This document shows positions 46,214-58,100 of a stretch of DNA of 64,000 nt, in pieces. Position 1 is the stretch's first letter; the number at the start of each line of letters is the position of its first letter. A model generated the notes under the pieces. That model was given only the letters and a program-made list of their open reading frames with translations. It was not told where the DNA came from and made no database searches. The position numbers and the translations under genes were made by a program. The stretch comes from Hyparrhenia diplandra (Eukaryota; Streptophyta; Magnoliopsida; Poales; Poaceae): NCBI GenBank assembly GCA_015847255.1, contig JADLZK010001213.1, forward strand, positions 46,544 through 110,543, written 5' to 3'.

Positions 46214-48315
46214 AACAGAAACTCTGAATCTGATGGGCATATCATTAGTACCTTAACAGCATTGCCAAACATGATAAATAACCCTAGATCATAGAGGCAC
46301 AGAGCCAGCACAGTAGACATTCACACATCCACCCAATAGTAAGCAAATGATCTGCATGCCAAAAGGTCATGTCCTACAAAAAGCAATGAATGAACTATCT
46401 AAAAAAGCAATGCAAAATCACCTACACAAACTATTTTGATGTCTAGTATATCCCCCCATCTGAAGCACAGAAATGTACCTGGGAATGAACTATGATGCAC
46501 CTAATATGGTTGACCAGTGGAGCTGTATTGTCTTCAAAAAACATCGGGTCATGAAAAATGCTAACCCTTGCTCTATCATGTACTGACATTTCCACCGACA
46601 TCTTTAGCATCTATCAGAAAGTTACTTGCATTGCATTATAGAACAGGAAGTAGGTGATGAGCAAGCTTGAGTTCCGTCATATCAAGCTGTAGATTCCAGG
46701 CAAAAATCATATCAGCAGTCTAATAAGCTTGAGTTCCGTCAGGACATCCATTTTGTTGATTCTAATCTAGCTGTTGATTCCAGGTAAAGAATTTTATGTT
46801 TCTATTGACCATTCATGTTAATTCCTCACATATATTGACCGAGGAGTATCCGTTACATTCAGTAAGAAAAGAAGGGATGATATAGTTTGAGAAGAATACT
46901 CTCTACAAAACATCCAAGGGGACAAATATTGATACCTGTATATTTCTCCGGCATTTGGAACCATGTCAAGGTTAGCTATTATAGTCTTTGACTTCTTGAA
47001 ACTTGATAGGTCTCATGCAGTAATTTTTATCTGCAAAAGGCAGACCAGATGGGGAAATGAAATAAAACAAGCATAAATTTTGAGGCATATGGCAATCAGA
47101 AACTCAGAATATAAACTCGTAATTGATAAACATATCATTCAGATTTCATCACAAGAGAATTTCATGGTTAGTGAAAATTGGGAACCTGTTTCTGCTCGCA
47201 ATATGATACCACAATAACCAGATCCTAGTGAGAACAGACTGGGCAAAATATACAGGAACTCAGGAAGAAGGATCAAAGAATCTAGATTGATAGAGAATTT
47301 CCTAGAAAATTGGGAACCTAGTTTCTTTACTCGCAGTTGGTGAAAAAGGTTTTCTTGTAGCAAATAACTGAAAAGGTGTCATCAAGGGCCAGCAAAAAGT
47401 AGTCTTTTAGCATAGCACCTAGAGGTCATGATAATTATAAAACTTTTAGAACCACAACCACCCTCAATACTGAAACGATGAAAGAATAAAAAATAATACT
47501 TACACAATGATTCCAAGCAGCAACGACACGGTCAGTGTGACTCTGTACTGTGTGAATGGAGCCTGCGGCAGCACGAATCATGGGGGCTCATCGCTCTGGG
47601 ACAGATGTAGGATTTGATAGGAAACTCACAGCGGTGGAGACAAGTTCGTTGGAGTAGAGCCTACGGCGGCACGGATCACCGGGCGATCGTCCATCCATAG
47701 CGGCAGCATCGAGGGCTTTCCCGGCACTTCGCCCCGAGATTCCGCGTCGAGGAGTCCGCCACAATGCGCCCCAAGCGTCCTGCACACTCCGGCGACGGCG
47801 TCCCCAACCCCGCATGCCCCAGCGTCCGTGTTGCCGGCACTGCGACCTCCTGACTGGTTGGCCGTCGCCGTCGCCGGCCCGGCCGTCCGCAGGCCGCCGC
47901 TTGCCCGCTCGAGGGACCTGGGGTCGCCTGACCTAGTCGCGCCGTGGGGAGAGGAGGGTGTCGCGAGAGAGAGGGGAGCAGCGCCGCATGCGTCGGGATT
48001 GTGTGTGTGGGAGATCGAGGAGCCAGGCAGAGGGACAGTCGCGCGTGCGGGAGGGGAGAAGAAGAGTCGCGTGCGCCTCAGCAGGGATTAGTTTTTTTTG
48101 ATGAAGGGTCATAGTAAGCATGTACTCCAGCAAGCAACTGACTAAACCTCTGTGCCATTGTTCTTTTTCACCTCTATAAGGCGATTTTTTATGTGTGTTA
48201 TCTGTTATCTATTAGGTTGTGTCTATGCTGAAGGCCTCTTTTTCGTCTAAGGTTGTATTCACCGATACCCTTCCTCTCCAAGAAGGAAACTGAAGTTCAT
48301 GCCACATTGAAATTG
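46214..48315. other. Non-coding stretch between the two DUF674 pieces
   Basis: 46214-47500 is AT-rich with repeated phrases (GCTTGAGTTCCGTCA near 46666 and 46728) and no conserved peptide. 47520-48080 is GC-rich and open on both strands, like a promoter or first exon of a minus-strand transcript, but no family is recognisable. This may be an inserted element; no terminal repeats or target duplication were identified. Confidence 0.4.
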
Positions 48316-49068
48316 AGCATTGGTCCGAGCATTCAGCGTTGTCAGAGATGAAAAAACTGATAATTCTAAACAGTTTAGCATCAAGGTGTTCTACGATAGG
48401 CACGAAAAGAAAGTCATGTACGCTGAATGCGACCATGAGTTTGTGGACCTGCTCCTCAGTTTCTTGGTTTATCCAGTGGCCTGTGTCACCAAGAACCTTG
48501 CAGGAACTTCTCATCCCGGATTCAGTTTGGACAATCTGTACGGCAGTGCTGTTGATCTCCACGCGAATAGCTTGCTAGGAGGTCCAAGTGCCTGCTACTA
48601 CTATAATACATAGACGTTGCTTGACCCCAGCATAGCCCCCTTTTGTGTTGGAGTAGTAGTCAAAGGTGGTTCTCCATGTGCCGTCTTACGTGGTGCGACG
48701 ACCACACCATGCAGTTTGTTAACGACGGCTCGTACGTCGTAGATGATGATTTATTTATCTACCAGGCTTCAGCAATGCGCGTTATGAAGCACTGGTGTAA
48801 TAGAGAAATGGGGAGGGTCTTGGAGATGGACATTGCAATCAGTAAGCAAGAGGTAAGCTGCGTGCTTTCTATTCTATCCTTTCAGCTGTTTTGTTACTAT
48901 TCGTGGAGAGCTCACTTGGCTGTCACCATCGATATTTCGCAGGCTGTCGATCTGCTAAGAGCAACCTTGACTTCCAATAAGACGGCTCTGACGGACGTGT
49001 TCAAGAGCAAGCTGGAGGACAGAAGTGCCAACAGGCGCCATTGCTACTGTGAGGCACAAGGTCAATGA
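48316..49068 (+). pseudogene. DUF674 family protein, second broken copy
   Basis: A second DUF674 N-terminal module reads FSIKVFYDRHEKKVMYAECD and HEFVDLLLSFLVYPV at about 48379-48480 and runs to 48613 without an ATG start. After a frame change, a C-terminal-type module follows: VVDDDLFIYQASAMRVMKHW at about 48741, then EMDIAISKQE up to a GT-AG intron (48853-48942), then AVDLLRATLTSNKTALTDVF and TGA at 49066-49068. The order matches a DUF674 protein with the middle missing. It could be a tandem duplicate or the remainder of the gene starting at 45869, split by 46214-48315. The spacing and the second N-terminal module favour a duplicate. Confidence 0.68.
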
Positions 49069-50570
49069 GAAATTGGGACTTCAATTTCCGCGAGCGAGGG
49101 CTGTCCATACCACCACCATCACCTGGTGTATGGTACCAGGAAATCTTCCGGACTCAAGCTCAGTTGCGGACTGCAATATAGGGTCCGCTTTTGCGGTTTT
49201 TACATAGGTGGTGGCAGTTGGTTTGATCCAAGAAAAGAAATTATGTTCTGGATTTATTTCCATGCAACTGTTGGCGTGCTTGTGTCGCACTTTGCACTTA
49301 AATATCAAGAATGTAGCTGAGTTTGCATGTTTTATTTTAACAGCCAGATATTATTTACATGTCATTAGTCCTTGATCAGATATTTTATATCTAATCATTA
49401 ATTTTTAAAATTTTGTATGGGTGGAACATAAAATTATTTTTAAAACTTGGTTTACATTTTTATTTTTGATTGATGTTAAAGCTATCTCCTTCATATCCAA
49501 AAGCATGATATTTAGGACAGCGCATGGTCTCTAAAATACAACTTTTGATATTTTGTTATTATATTATCAAAAGAATGATACTTTTATGAAAGTATCAAGA
49601 ACAATCTATTCATATAGGTTTCCTCACGATTTTGCAAACCTCAACAACATAAAAGCTATTGATTGATTTATATTCTCAATTTTGACCCAAACCTTGTCAT
49701 AAATGTCAAGTGATATAGTAGAGGGAGTACTTGCATAATTGTTTAACTTTTGGACAAATCTGATATGGTATTTAAAATAATACTCCTATCAAAGCTGGAG
49801 GAAACCCAAGATCATTTTGTTTCAGCCTGTCTGGTCCTCAAATTCTCATAATCAAGGGGTAAGCCAGCACCAGCGGACCACACCATCCCTGGCTCCGGCT
49901 CAGTCGTATCCCTCCCGATCCAACCACGGAAACCGATGCCTTTCTCCATTGTGCACTGACGCCTTTCTCCCCTAACACCAAATCGCCGCCGGCGCTTTCC
50001 ACCCCCCTCGTTCTCCACATTCCTCCTCCCCAACCTGACGGCGCCCGATGTTTCCGTCAATGTTTTAAAGCCAGATTTTGCCTGGAAGTCTCAATTTTTT
50101 AAGAAAAACTATTCACGTAAGATATATACTTTTTGGGGATTTATTATGAGTATATTTTCCGTCGTTGTTCTCGACTATATGGTTTATTTTTGCAATTGAT
50201 ATGAAAGTTGTAAATGTTTGACTTGCTATAAATCTCATAAGCAAATACATTATCCGTTCTGCTCTAAATTATGCTCACTTTTTTCATATATTTTGCAATG
50301 TATGTAGACAAATTCATCATTATTCTATCCTTATATATAGCAAAGAAAAAAAAAAGTCGGTTAATTTATAATCTGGATGGAATAGAGCGCATGAATAAAG
50401 AGATTGCAGTAATGAACATAAAACGTTTAGACATCAAATCTGAAAACTATCAATGGCAGTTGCTTTTTTTCATAATTGCTGCAATTAATTAGACACATCA
50501 ATGTATTTCCGGATCCGTAGCCGTTGCATGTTTCTTCAATTATCAATTTCCCCATATATCATCCTAACAA
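49069..50570. other. Intergenic with one MITE; otherwise no gene seen
   Basis: 49330-49480 and 50050-50570 are AT-rich without conserved peptide. 49840-50040 is GC-rich with short frames on the minus strand but no recognised family. A MITE occupies about 49485-49727. Confidence 0.45.
49485..49727. mobile_element. Stowaway-like MITE
   Basis: Left end TCTCCTTCATATCCAAAAGC and, as reverse complement of the right end, CTCCCTCTACTATATCACTT form imperfect terminal repeats. Both continue into related sequence (GATATTTAGGACA versus GACATTTATGACA). TA follows the right end at 49728-49729. Confidence 0.55.
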
Positions 50571-51029
50571 TCAATCCAAAGATGCTCTATTAACAAAACG
50601 AATCGCCAGCGTAAAAGACGAGCTGATGCGTGTATAATGCGCGTAATCAAATGGTCGATCCGGCATTATTCCGGCTTCACGTCCGCATGCAATGCACATG
50701 CAGCTCTGCGCACGGATTATGCGGATGGGATCACCGGTCGGCGGCGGCGGCGGCGGCGGGCGCGGGCGGAGGTAGGCGGCAGCGCTCGAGACCTTGTGCT
50801 GGAGGTAGTAGGGGTGGGCGGGTGGTCCGGGGCGAGGAACCCCATCGGCGGGCGTTGCGCGTGAGGCCGTGAGCAGCCGCAGCAGCAGTTTCTCCGTGAG
50901 GTCCTGCCGTCCCGATCCTCGCCACGCACCGCGCCACCCGCTCGATCCGCCGCTTCTCCTCCGCCGACAGGCGACGGCGCCGCGCGGTGGGTGGTGGTCC
51001 ATCATCATCGCCGCCGTCGACGTTTCCAT
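50571..51029 (-). pseudogene. Unrecognised small protein gene, possibly frame-broken
   Basis: From the ATG at 51029 the minus strand reads METSTAAMMMDHHPPRGAV. In the next frame it gives RRRLSAEEKRRIERVARCVA, and back in the first frame LTEKLLLRLLTASRATPADG and HPYYLQHKVSSAAAYL. The two conserved-looking pieces need compensating single-base shifts near 50970 and 50915. The composition (a charged helix, a leucine-rich stretch, then HPYYLQHKV) looks protein-like, but I do not recognise the family. A GC-rich chance frame cannot be excluded. Confidence 0.35.
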
Positions 51030-51454
51030 CTATCTGATCGAGGGAGGAGCGTCAGGGTTTGAATCGAAAGTGGGTGCGCGCTCGGGCCTGGTCGATTTAT
51101 AGTAGCTCGATTTGTAGCCCAGGGAAGGGAGGCGAGAGGACTCGGACAGGTGGTTCCAGTCTGCACCCATGCATGGATGGTTCAAATCTAGCGGCTATAT
51201 ATGGCCTACAGTTACATCGCGGTGAAACTGCTTGTTTTTCTTTTGAAACTGGGTGTGTAATCTACTCAACGGCTAACAAATCGTTAGCAACAATTACATG
51301 AACAGATTCAGGACACCGTGAGACCAACAAGGCACTACACTTCAAGTCTACAAGTCGTACAGTGAACAAATTTTCTACCACGCATTCACGGCCAAAGATC
51401 ACACGGATCATGCTATGTTTTAAGGCTGGTGATCCAGAGAAGGAAACATCTGAA
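51030..51454. other. Short intergenic stretch
   Basis: Between the unassigned minus-strand frame and the remorin 3' end. 51300-51454 is probably the remorin 3' UTR (minus strand). Nothing else recognised. Confidence 0.45.
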
Positions 51455-54400
51455 TCAGAGGCACCAGCACCAGCAGGAGAAGGAGGAAGGCGTATGCCCG
51501 GTTTCTCGGATCTGGGCTGCCTGCTGCTCTGTTCTCGCGGCTTCCTGGTTCCTCCTCACCACCGCTGGCCTCCCTCTTGGCCTCCGCTCGGTGGCTTACC
51601 GCGGTCAGCTTGCTGGCGAGCCTGTCCTAACTCGCGCGCGCCTTTTTTCGCTCTATCTTGGCCAATCAATCAGAGGACAGAGACCTTCTATCAGATTCTG
51701 CAGGCCGGAGCCCCACTTCAGTTGTCTCTGAATACATGACTGAGGAAGGCCAAAGTTTGCAAACCGAAAGGCAGACAAGTTTGAAGCAGAATTCATCATG
51801 AGCTAAAAGGTTCATCGTTGTTACGCCCAGCAGAAAACATTGGAGTGTGCAAGTGTAAAAGATTGAGAAACCAGTCCAGTGCGCACTAGGCAGCAGCAGA
51901 AGAAAAAGTGTTCTGGATGCTAACTCAGGAATGGCAAACAATATCAATTTGATGAACTTGAGAATTTCAGTACTCCCTCTGTTTCTTTCTATAGGACATA
52001 CTATGATTTAAACTATCAAAGTTCATACAAATGGACTAGCAATTAGTCAAATTATATGCATGCTTAGTTAAAAGATACATCAATAGATTTTGCATCTCAC
52101 ATTTCTTTTATTAATTACAATATTGAGTTTTGCAGCTATTGATGATACATTGTAAGAGGAATAAATGGCCAAATTATACTTTGAAAGACCTTTTTTCATG
52201 TCCTAATAGGCATTATAAAAGAAATGGAGGGAGCACTTCATATCCCTAGTTTATTAATCCTATCACAGAATAATCAGACGTTGCTTGGAGTGATGGTTTC
52301 TTTTTTGTTTAGTGTTACTTAAAATAGGAAACTGAGTACATACTGCTTCAAGTGAAAAGTATCTATGACACTATATCATGAGATGAGTAGCCGAGAATGG
52401 ATGTTTTACCTCTATCCTTTTCATTTTCAGCTTCAATTTTCGCTTTCTGGAGATTTTCCCAAGCTTGATCTTTGCTTCCTCCCTCTGAAACCTGCATATT
52501 GTTGAAGATCAGAGAGAAACAATAATTGCAACTTCCAGTTTCGCCTAGCTTCCGTATGTTCTGCAGTTCTATACGACAGATGATCCTAAAACTAGTTTAT
52601 GGAAAGCATTAAATCTTCTTTTTATGTTTTTTTAAATGTTATTCTCAATATGAACAGATGATGACATTACAACTAAACTAGGATCAAATATACCTTGCAA
52701 GATACTTTGCCTTCTCTGTCTCCTGCCAATCTGTTGCTCGATTCTCCCAGTTGATATCAACAGTCTTATAGGCCGTAGTACTCGTGGAATGTGCAGCAGC
52801 TTTCTCTTCCTTGCTTGCCCAGGCAGCTATAGTAGTCTTGCCTAACCTTTTCGCCAAGATTCATAATTTCCTGTCTTGTACTTATTTGCAGCTCCTCTTC
52901 AGACATCTCCATCTTATTAGAATCTATATTACTCACACTGAATTCTGTGGTGCGTTGCGGAGTTGGTGTCCGAGAGGAAGTTGGACTAGATGCAATTATA
53001 GGAGTCATGGGTCCGAGAAGGCTCCCTGGCTGGCAATTGGAGTCATTTCTGTTCCCATGTCTCTCATAGAGACAGACCTAACTGCAGGTGTTGGCCCGTC
53101 AACTATTGAAGCATTATGTGCAGGTTTAAGTAAATCAGGATGGGCGAGACCTGAAAATAGAAACACAGTGATGACAATTATTCTATAAATATCTGTGAGG
53201 TTCTAAGTGCAAACAGCTAACATATTATAAGATAATGACACAGTATGCCTGAATATGTCCTGATCTGAATGCATTTATCCTGCTAACTATTTTCCAAAAG
53301 AAATTATGTATAAATGAAGCATTTAGTTGGTGGGCAGATTTAGGTATATTATTATTATTAAACTGTCACCTTTATGTATTTATTAAATAAATTTAAGGGG
53401 TGTTGAATGGAATATATGTTACTTTTTTCAGGGTCTGAGAAACTGCCATGATGAAAAGAACATCTGATTTTTTATCAAAGGCAGACTTCTCTGCACGGGC
53501 AACTCCATGATGCTACACTTCACCTGTCCCCAATTCAATTTGCCCAACACTTCAAATTTGCAACCAAATGTTCTAGATAATCTTTAACTCTTCACACTTC
53601 ATTATAAAAATATAACCAAACTATAGTTAGGACTCCAAAGTTCAGACACACAAAACAGGCTGAAGCTGAAAATCAGGAAATGCAATAATCAAAAATATGA
53701 CCTCACAAGTACAATATTTATCATGCATTATTTTTTATAATATTGCACTATTCTATATGTGCTGAAACAATAAAAACTCCATGGCATGTCAAAGTTCATG
53801 CTTACCATCTGAATTCTTAACCAATGGTCCAGCGTTGGTAGGCACATCCGCACCATCTTAGCAACGGCTGGTGGGCGACCTCCATGTTCAGGGAATGCCA
53901 ATGCAGACTTCTTTGGCACAGTTCCAGCGGTAGGACCCGCACGGCCAGTACGTGGGTTTGACGTGAGGGCTGGAAATCCACTTCGGCGTCGTCCCAATTT
54001 GGACGGCGTTGGCCGAGAGAAGGGCGGCAGTAAGGCGGCCACCGCGGCCGACCTCTTCACCGTCGGCGGCCCGACGAGCTGCTCTCCGGAGTCGAAGCTG
54101 CCGTCGTCCGGGGCTCGGTTTCTTGACCTGTGTGGCCGCTGTTGCTCGACATCTCGGTTGGGAGGTGGAGCATTCCAAGCCCCCGTCGACGCATTCCAAG
54201 AGTATTCAGTATCCGAGAACTCGTGCCTCTCAGCAAATGGTAAAGGGAGGTCGAATCGTGGACTTATTTCGGTCAAATGAGCCGCCGGAGTCGTTGGCCT
54301 CCGGCGACGTGTCCTCGCCGCTTATCGCGCTGCTGTTTCTCTAGCCCGCGAAGCATTGCTCGTAGCTTCGCTGGAGAGAATCCGCCGGACTGGGGGCAGA

Positions 54401-55109
54401 GCAGGGGTGGAAGGACAGAAAGAAATGGTTCAGTGACGCCGCGAGAGAAATGAAGCTTACAGAAGGCGAATTGAAGCGACAAACTGGTGAATTGAAGCGA
54501 AGAGCTGAAACAACGACGGAAGGGACAAGAAGATCTCAACTTTTTAGTGAAACGTGCACTGAAATGCTCGACCCATCCCAATCCCCATCCTCACACCCGC
54601 CAGCCATTGAAAGCTACGAGACAGAAAAAGCGCCACAAAAATTTTAACAAGAACAGTGGCGAGTAATAACATGAAAGCTGCAGCTTTTCGGCGCGAAATG
54701 CGCGTCGAGGAATTTAGCCGCACAAGTACGCAAAGCTTCAGGCGAATTCGATAGAGAGAATGAGCGAATGGGAAAATAAAGGGTAGCATCCCTGCAAGGA
54801 AAGGAACAACCTGCCCAACCAAACTGCACAAGTCACCTCGCGAACAGCACACACTACGAAGCCCTCAGACCTTGGCCCAAGAACACAAAGGAACCCAAGA
54901 ACGGCGCGAAAGTATAAGCCAATCGAACCCTCACAAGCCACAAGACGGAAGGCACCGGGCGGCACACGGCATCAGGAGGAAGGGGAGCACCCAAAGCAGC
55001 AAAGACAAGATCCAGAAACGGAGCGCCTGGAGAGCGAATTCAGGCGGGGATCGGGCGAGGCGGGCACCTGATGACGCGGGAGCGGGTCGTGGATGCGCTC
55101 GTACTCCAT
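51455..55109 (-). CDS. Remorin family protein (long N-terminal extension)
   Basis: Remorins are plant plasma-membrane nanodomain proteins with a C-terminal coiled coil, acting in signalling and plasmodesmal gating. Five exons on the minus strand: 55109-55068, 54389-53806, 53150-52694, 52491-52410 and 51656-51455. Start MEYERIHDPLPRHQ, then SGGFSPAKLRAMLRGLEKQQ, a disordered Ser/Pro-rich part (SKLGRRRSGFP), SVSMRDMGTEMTPIASQ and EELQISTRQEIMNLGEKVRQ. The remorin C-domain follows (ATDWQETEKAKYLARFQREE, QAWENLQKAKIEAE, DRLASKLTAVSHRAEAKREA), and the tail is QIRETGHTPSSFSCWCWCL. The cysteine-rich tail fits the S-acylated remorin anchor. At least eight single-base shifts are needed, for example near 52424-52427 (extra A), 52468 (missing C), 52836-52842 (extra base), 53009-53011 and 53024-53026 (extra G and C on the opposite strand), plus an in-frame TAG in the last exon near 51618. 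All splice sites are intact, so errors and decay are both possible. Confidence 0.88.
51973..52233. mobile_element. Stowaway-like MITE in the last remorin intron
   Basis: Left end CTCCCTCTGTTTCTTTCTAT preceded by TA at 51971-51972. The right end, read as reverse complement, is CTCCCTCCATTTCTTTTATA. About 261 bp, AT-rich, no coding capacity. The TA duplication on the right has mutated to CA. Confidence 0.75.
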
Positions 55110-58100
55110 CAACGGCGAGCGCCCCGGGTGGAGCGGGAGGCCGGACGAAGAGGCGGGAGGAACGACACCGGCCGCCGAGGCGACAGGGAGCTTAAGGCGG
55201 AGGGTGGGGATTGGGGCAGGCCGGCCGTGGACTCTGCGGGGATTTACCGGCAGTCTTGTAGTAGTGGTGGTAGTGCGATTAGTGGCGGTGGGTTTATTAA
55301 TCACCAATTAATGCGATTAGCGGCAGAAGCTTGTGCGCTAGCGATTGCAGGTTTAGGAGATTGATTGATTGATCCTCAGACCAAAAGAATTATCCGTCTG
55401 TTGCTGCGTGTTTGATATGGGTGCAAACGTTCACTTCTCCTGTCCGTGTAGATATAATCAGAGGGGTAGAGGATGCAGTGTGCGCATATCTTGCACTTTT
55501 GACTCCAGCAGGTCCGGATGAATGTCCCGCTTTGACGTTACAGAACGTACGCAAGTATAAATTGTCTTTCTTGAAAACCCCGAACCATTTATGAAAACAT
55601 GGTGAATTTATGAGTAGCGATGATAAACGATGACGTGATATTTTACATCATGTAAATTACATATGTGTCTATAAAAATAATAAATTTCTAACAAATCATT
55701 GGGCAGCCTTTTATGCCTTGAAATTTGTTATTTTTTATATCCCACAAACGAAGTCGAGTTTGGACATGATATTTTACAGGATTGTGCATCATCATGTGAT
55801 CTACATGTGTGATTTTTTCGAAAATTTAGATGACTTTTTAGTCGTGTTTGCAAGTGTGTTTTCATGTAAAGTTCTGCTTTCATAAAGACGGGTCAGCCTT
55901 TGTTTGGGTGAAGAAACACAGTACGTAATAGTAATCTTTTAGAAGAACCCTCAACGTAATAGTATAGAACGATTGAAATTGGGGAATTTTATCCGTTACT
56001 AGTATTTTTGAACAATATAATAAAATAAAAGAATGTTAGTTTTTGCAGGTGATGGTAGTAATTGCATCTGAGCAGAGCAGGGTGGGAGCAGAGAAGACTC
56101 GTGTTCTCCGTGCCAGATGCAATTACTACCATCACTCGTCAGGAAAGGGAGGCGGTGCACTGTACCACTATGACGAGATCGTGTTCCTCCGTGCCACGGG
56201 ATCACCTCGGGGATTCCCTTGGTTTTGCATTTTCCATGGACGGAATACTGAATTTATGTGGAAATTTGGAAACCAAACCTGCCTTTTCCAGATGGGAACA
56301 ATTAACAGAGTGTCGACTTGAGTGCGTGTGTACCATTTCAGCACGCCCAACAATGTGATGTGGTATTGCCTTTTCTGTTGCGCACATACAAAAGGTGAAA
56401 AGGGAGCAAGAATCCAGGGAACACACAGCAGTGTCCTGGTTGGCTGTGCTCTTCCCCTGATGCTCAAAAGGCATGCTGTTTCCGAAAGTGACCAGCGCCT
56501 CCCTTTTACGTAGGACCTCCTCTCCTTTTGGAATTGGGATGACAACGAGTCAGAATGCATTCATTTCAAGTACTTGGCATAGAATAAGCTGCTCATCATC
56601 AGACAAAAGATGCCCCCAAAAGAATGATTAGTGGGTTAGGTTCATGTAATTATGCGATCAAGCAATGGTATGCGCTTGACTTTGACCGGCTGACAGTGTA
56701 ATGCTCGTGAATGCTAATCTAGCGGTAAGGTGTGTGTTGATTATCTATACCTCAACATCTGATTTCGTGGCTGCTCAGCTCGATCATACTAGAAGCTAGC
56801 TAATTAAGCTAGGTGTAGTGTGATTTTGTGGCAATCCACTTTGTTAATTGGCACCTCAACCGAACAGGGGAAAGGAATAACCACCATCCAATTAGCGGTT
56901 GATGACAGGAGAACAAATTATTAGCTTTGTACAATCAGCTCCAAGGCTCATGCACCGTACCTTCGTGCGCGTGCCAGCTGAGCCGAGTTGCTTGGTTGGG
57001 CAAAAACTCAGAAGAGATGAACCAGCTAAAATTATAGTAACAAACCACCGGTACTCAGCTTCCATGAGACATCTGATTAGAATTTACCGGCTGATTTGCA
57101 GTTTTACTGGTTGATTTGATGACGTGTCGACGGCGCCGCGCGGGCGGTGGGTGATCTTCCGGCTTCCTGATTCGCTGGCTCTCCACGGCCACGGCTGCAC
57201 TCTCCAGGGACCCACCCATACGTTTCCAGCATTTTGTGCAAAACCCAGGACGGGGGTGGGGATTGTGTGTGGCCGCCACCGCTGCACTGCGCACCTGCAC
57301 GAAGGGCATCCTCCTGAAGCTCTCAATTCGTCCGTCTGGCGTCCGCGCAGCGGGCGTGCGGTGCCGACGACACCGGCTCGTGTTCCCCGGCTGGTCGTCC
57401 TGGCAATCATTTCCATTCCGGGGCCGGGTACGCGATTACCCCGCCGGCGCCCGACCCAGCAGTAGCACTGCCTGACCTGACACTGCCTTGTTCTGTTCGG
57501 CAAATGCCTGCCGACTCAGACCTTTTCGTTCAGGTTCGCGCCTTTTCGAAACCGCAACCACTAGCGCGCATTCCATTAAGATGATTCAGGTTTACGTGCC
57601 TGAGTGGTCATTCTCTCGGCACTCCCACTAGAAACCGCACGGTTTGCTCGCCGGACGTAGGCGCGCGGCTCGGGAAACGTGCCGCTGCCGGTTGGCCATT
57701 GTGATTCCTGCTGGGCCGGACTCTGTCGGACATGACTGATGGCAATGCCACCCTGGATGAAAGTCAGAGCAGCAACGGCCTCCGAGGACGAGCGTTTTCA
57801 AATCCTCTCCGTTCCCTCGGCGGTCCGCGGCCAAGCCTGTTCTTTACACTCCCTGAATTTGGTTGCTTGGTTCCCTCCTGTCATCTGGTACACGCCATCA
57901 GAGCGACAGATCATCAGACAGGCCTTCCGCGCTTCTAGTATGTGTAATAAGCAACGTCTTCAGCTGCTGAGTGCCTCAGCGGTCTCTAGCGATGATATCG
58001 ATCTGCACCGGTTTCCAGCTCACGAGCAAGCCGCAGCGTTTCACCCAGTTTGCTGTGGTGCTGCATAGTAGTGCTTCCAAACAATCCACCAGATGGAATT

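Noticed and set aside
57084..57503. Open frames on both strands near 57.1-57.5 kb
   Set aside because: No domain, no splice structure, composition typical of chance GC-rich frames.
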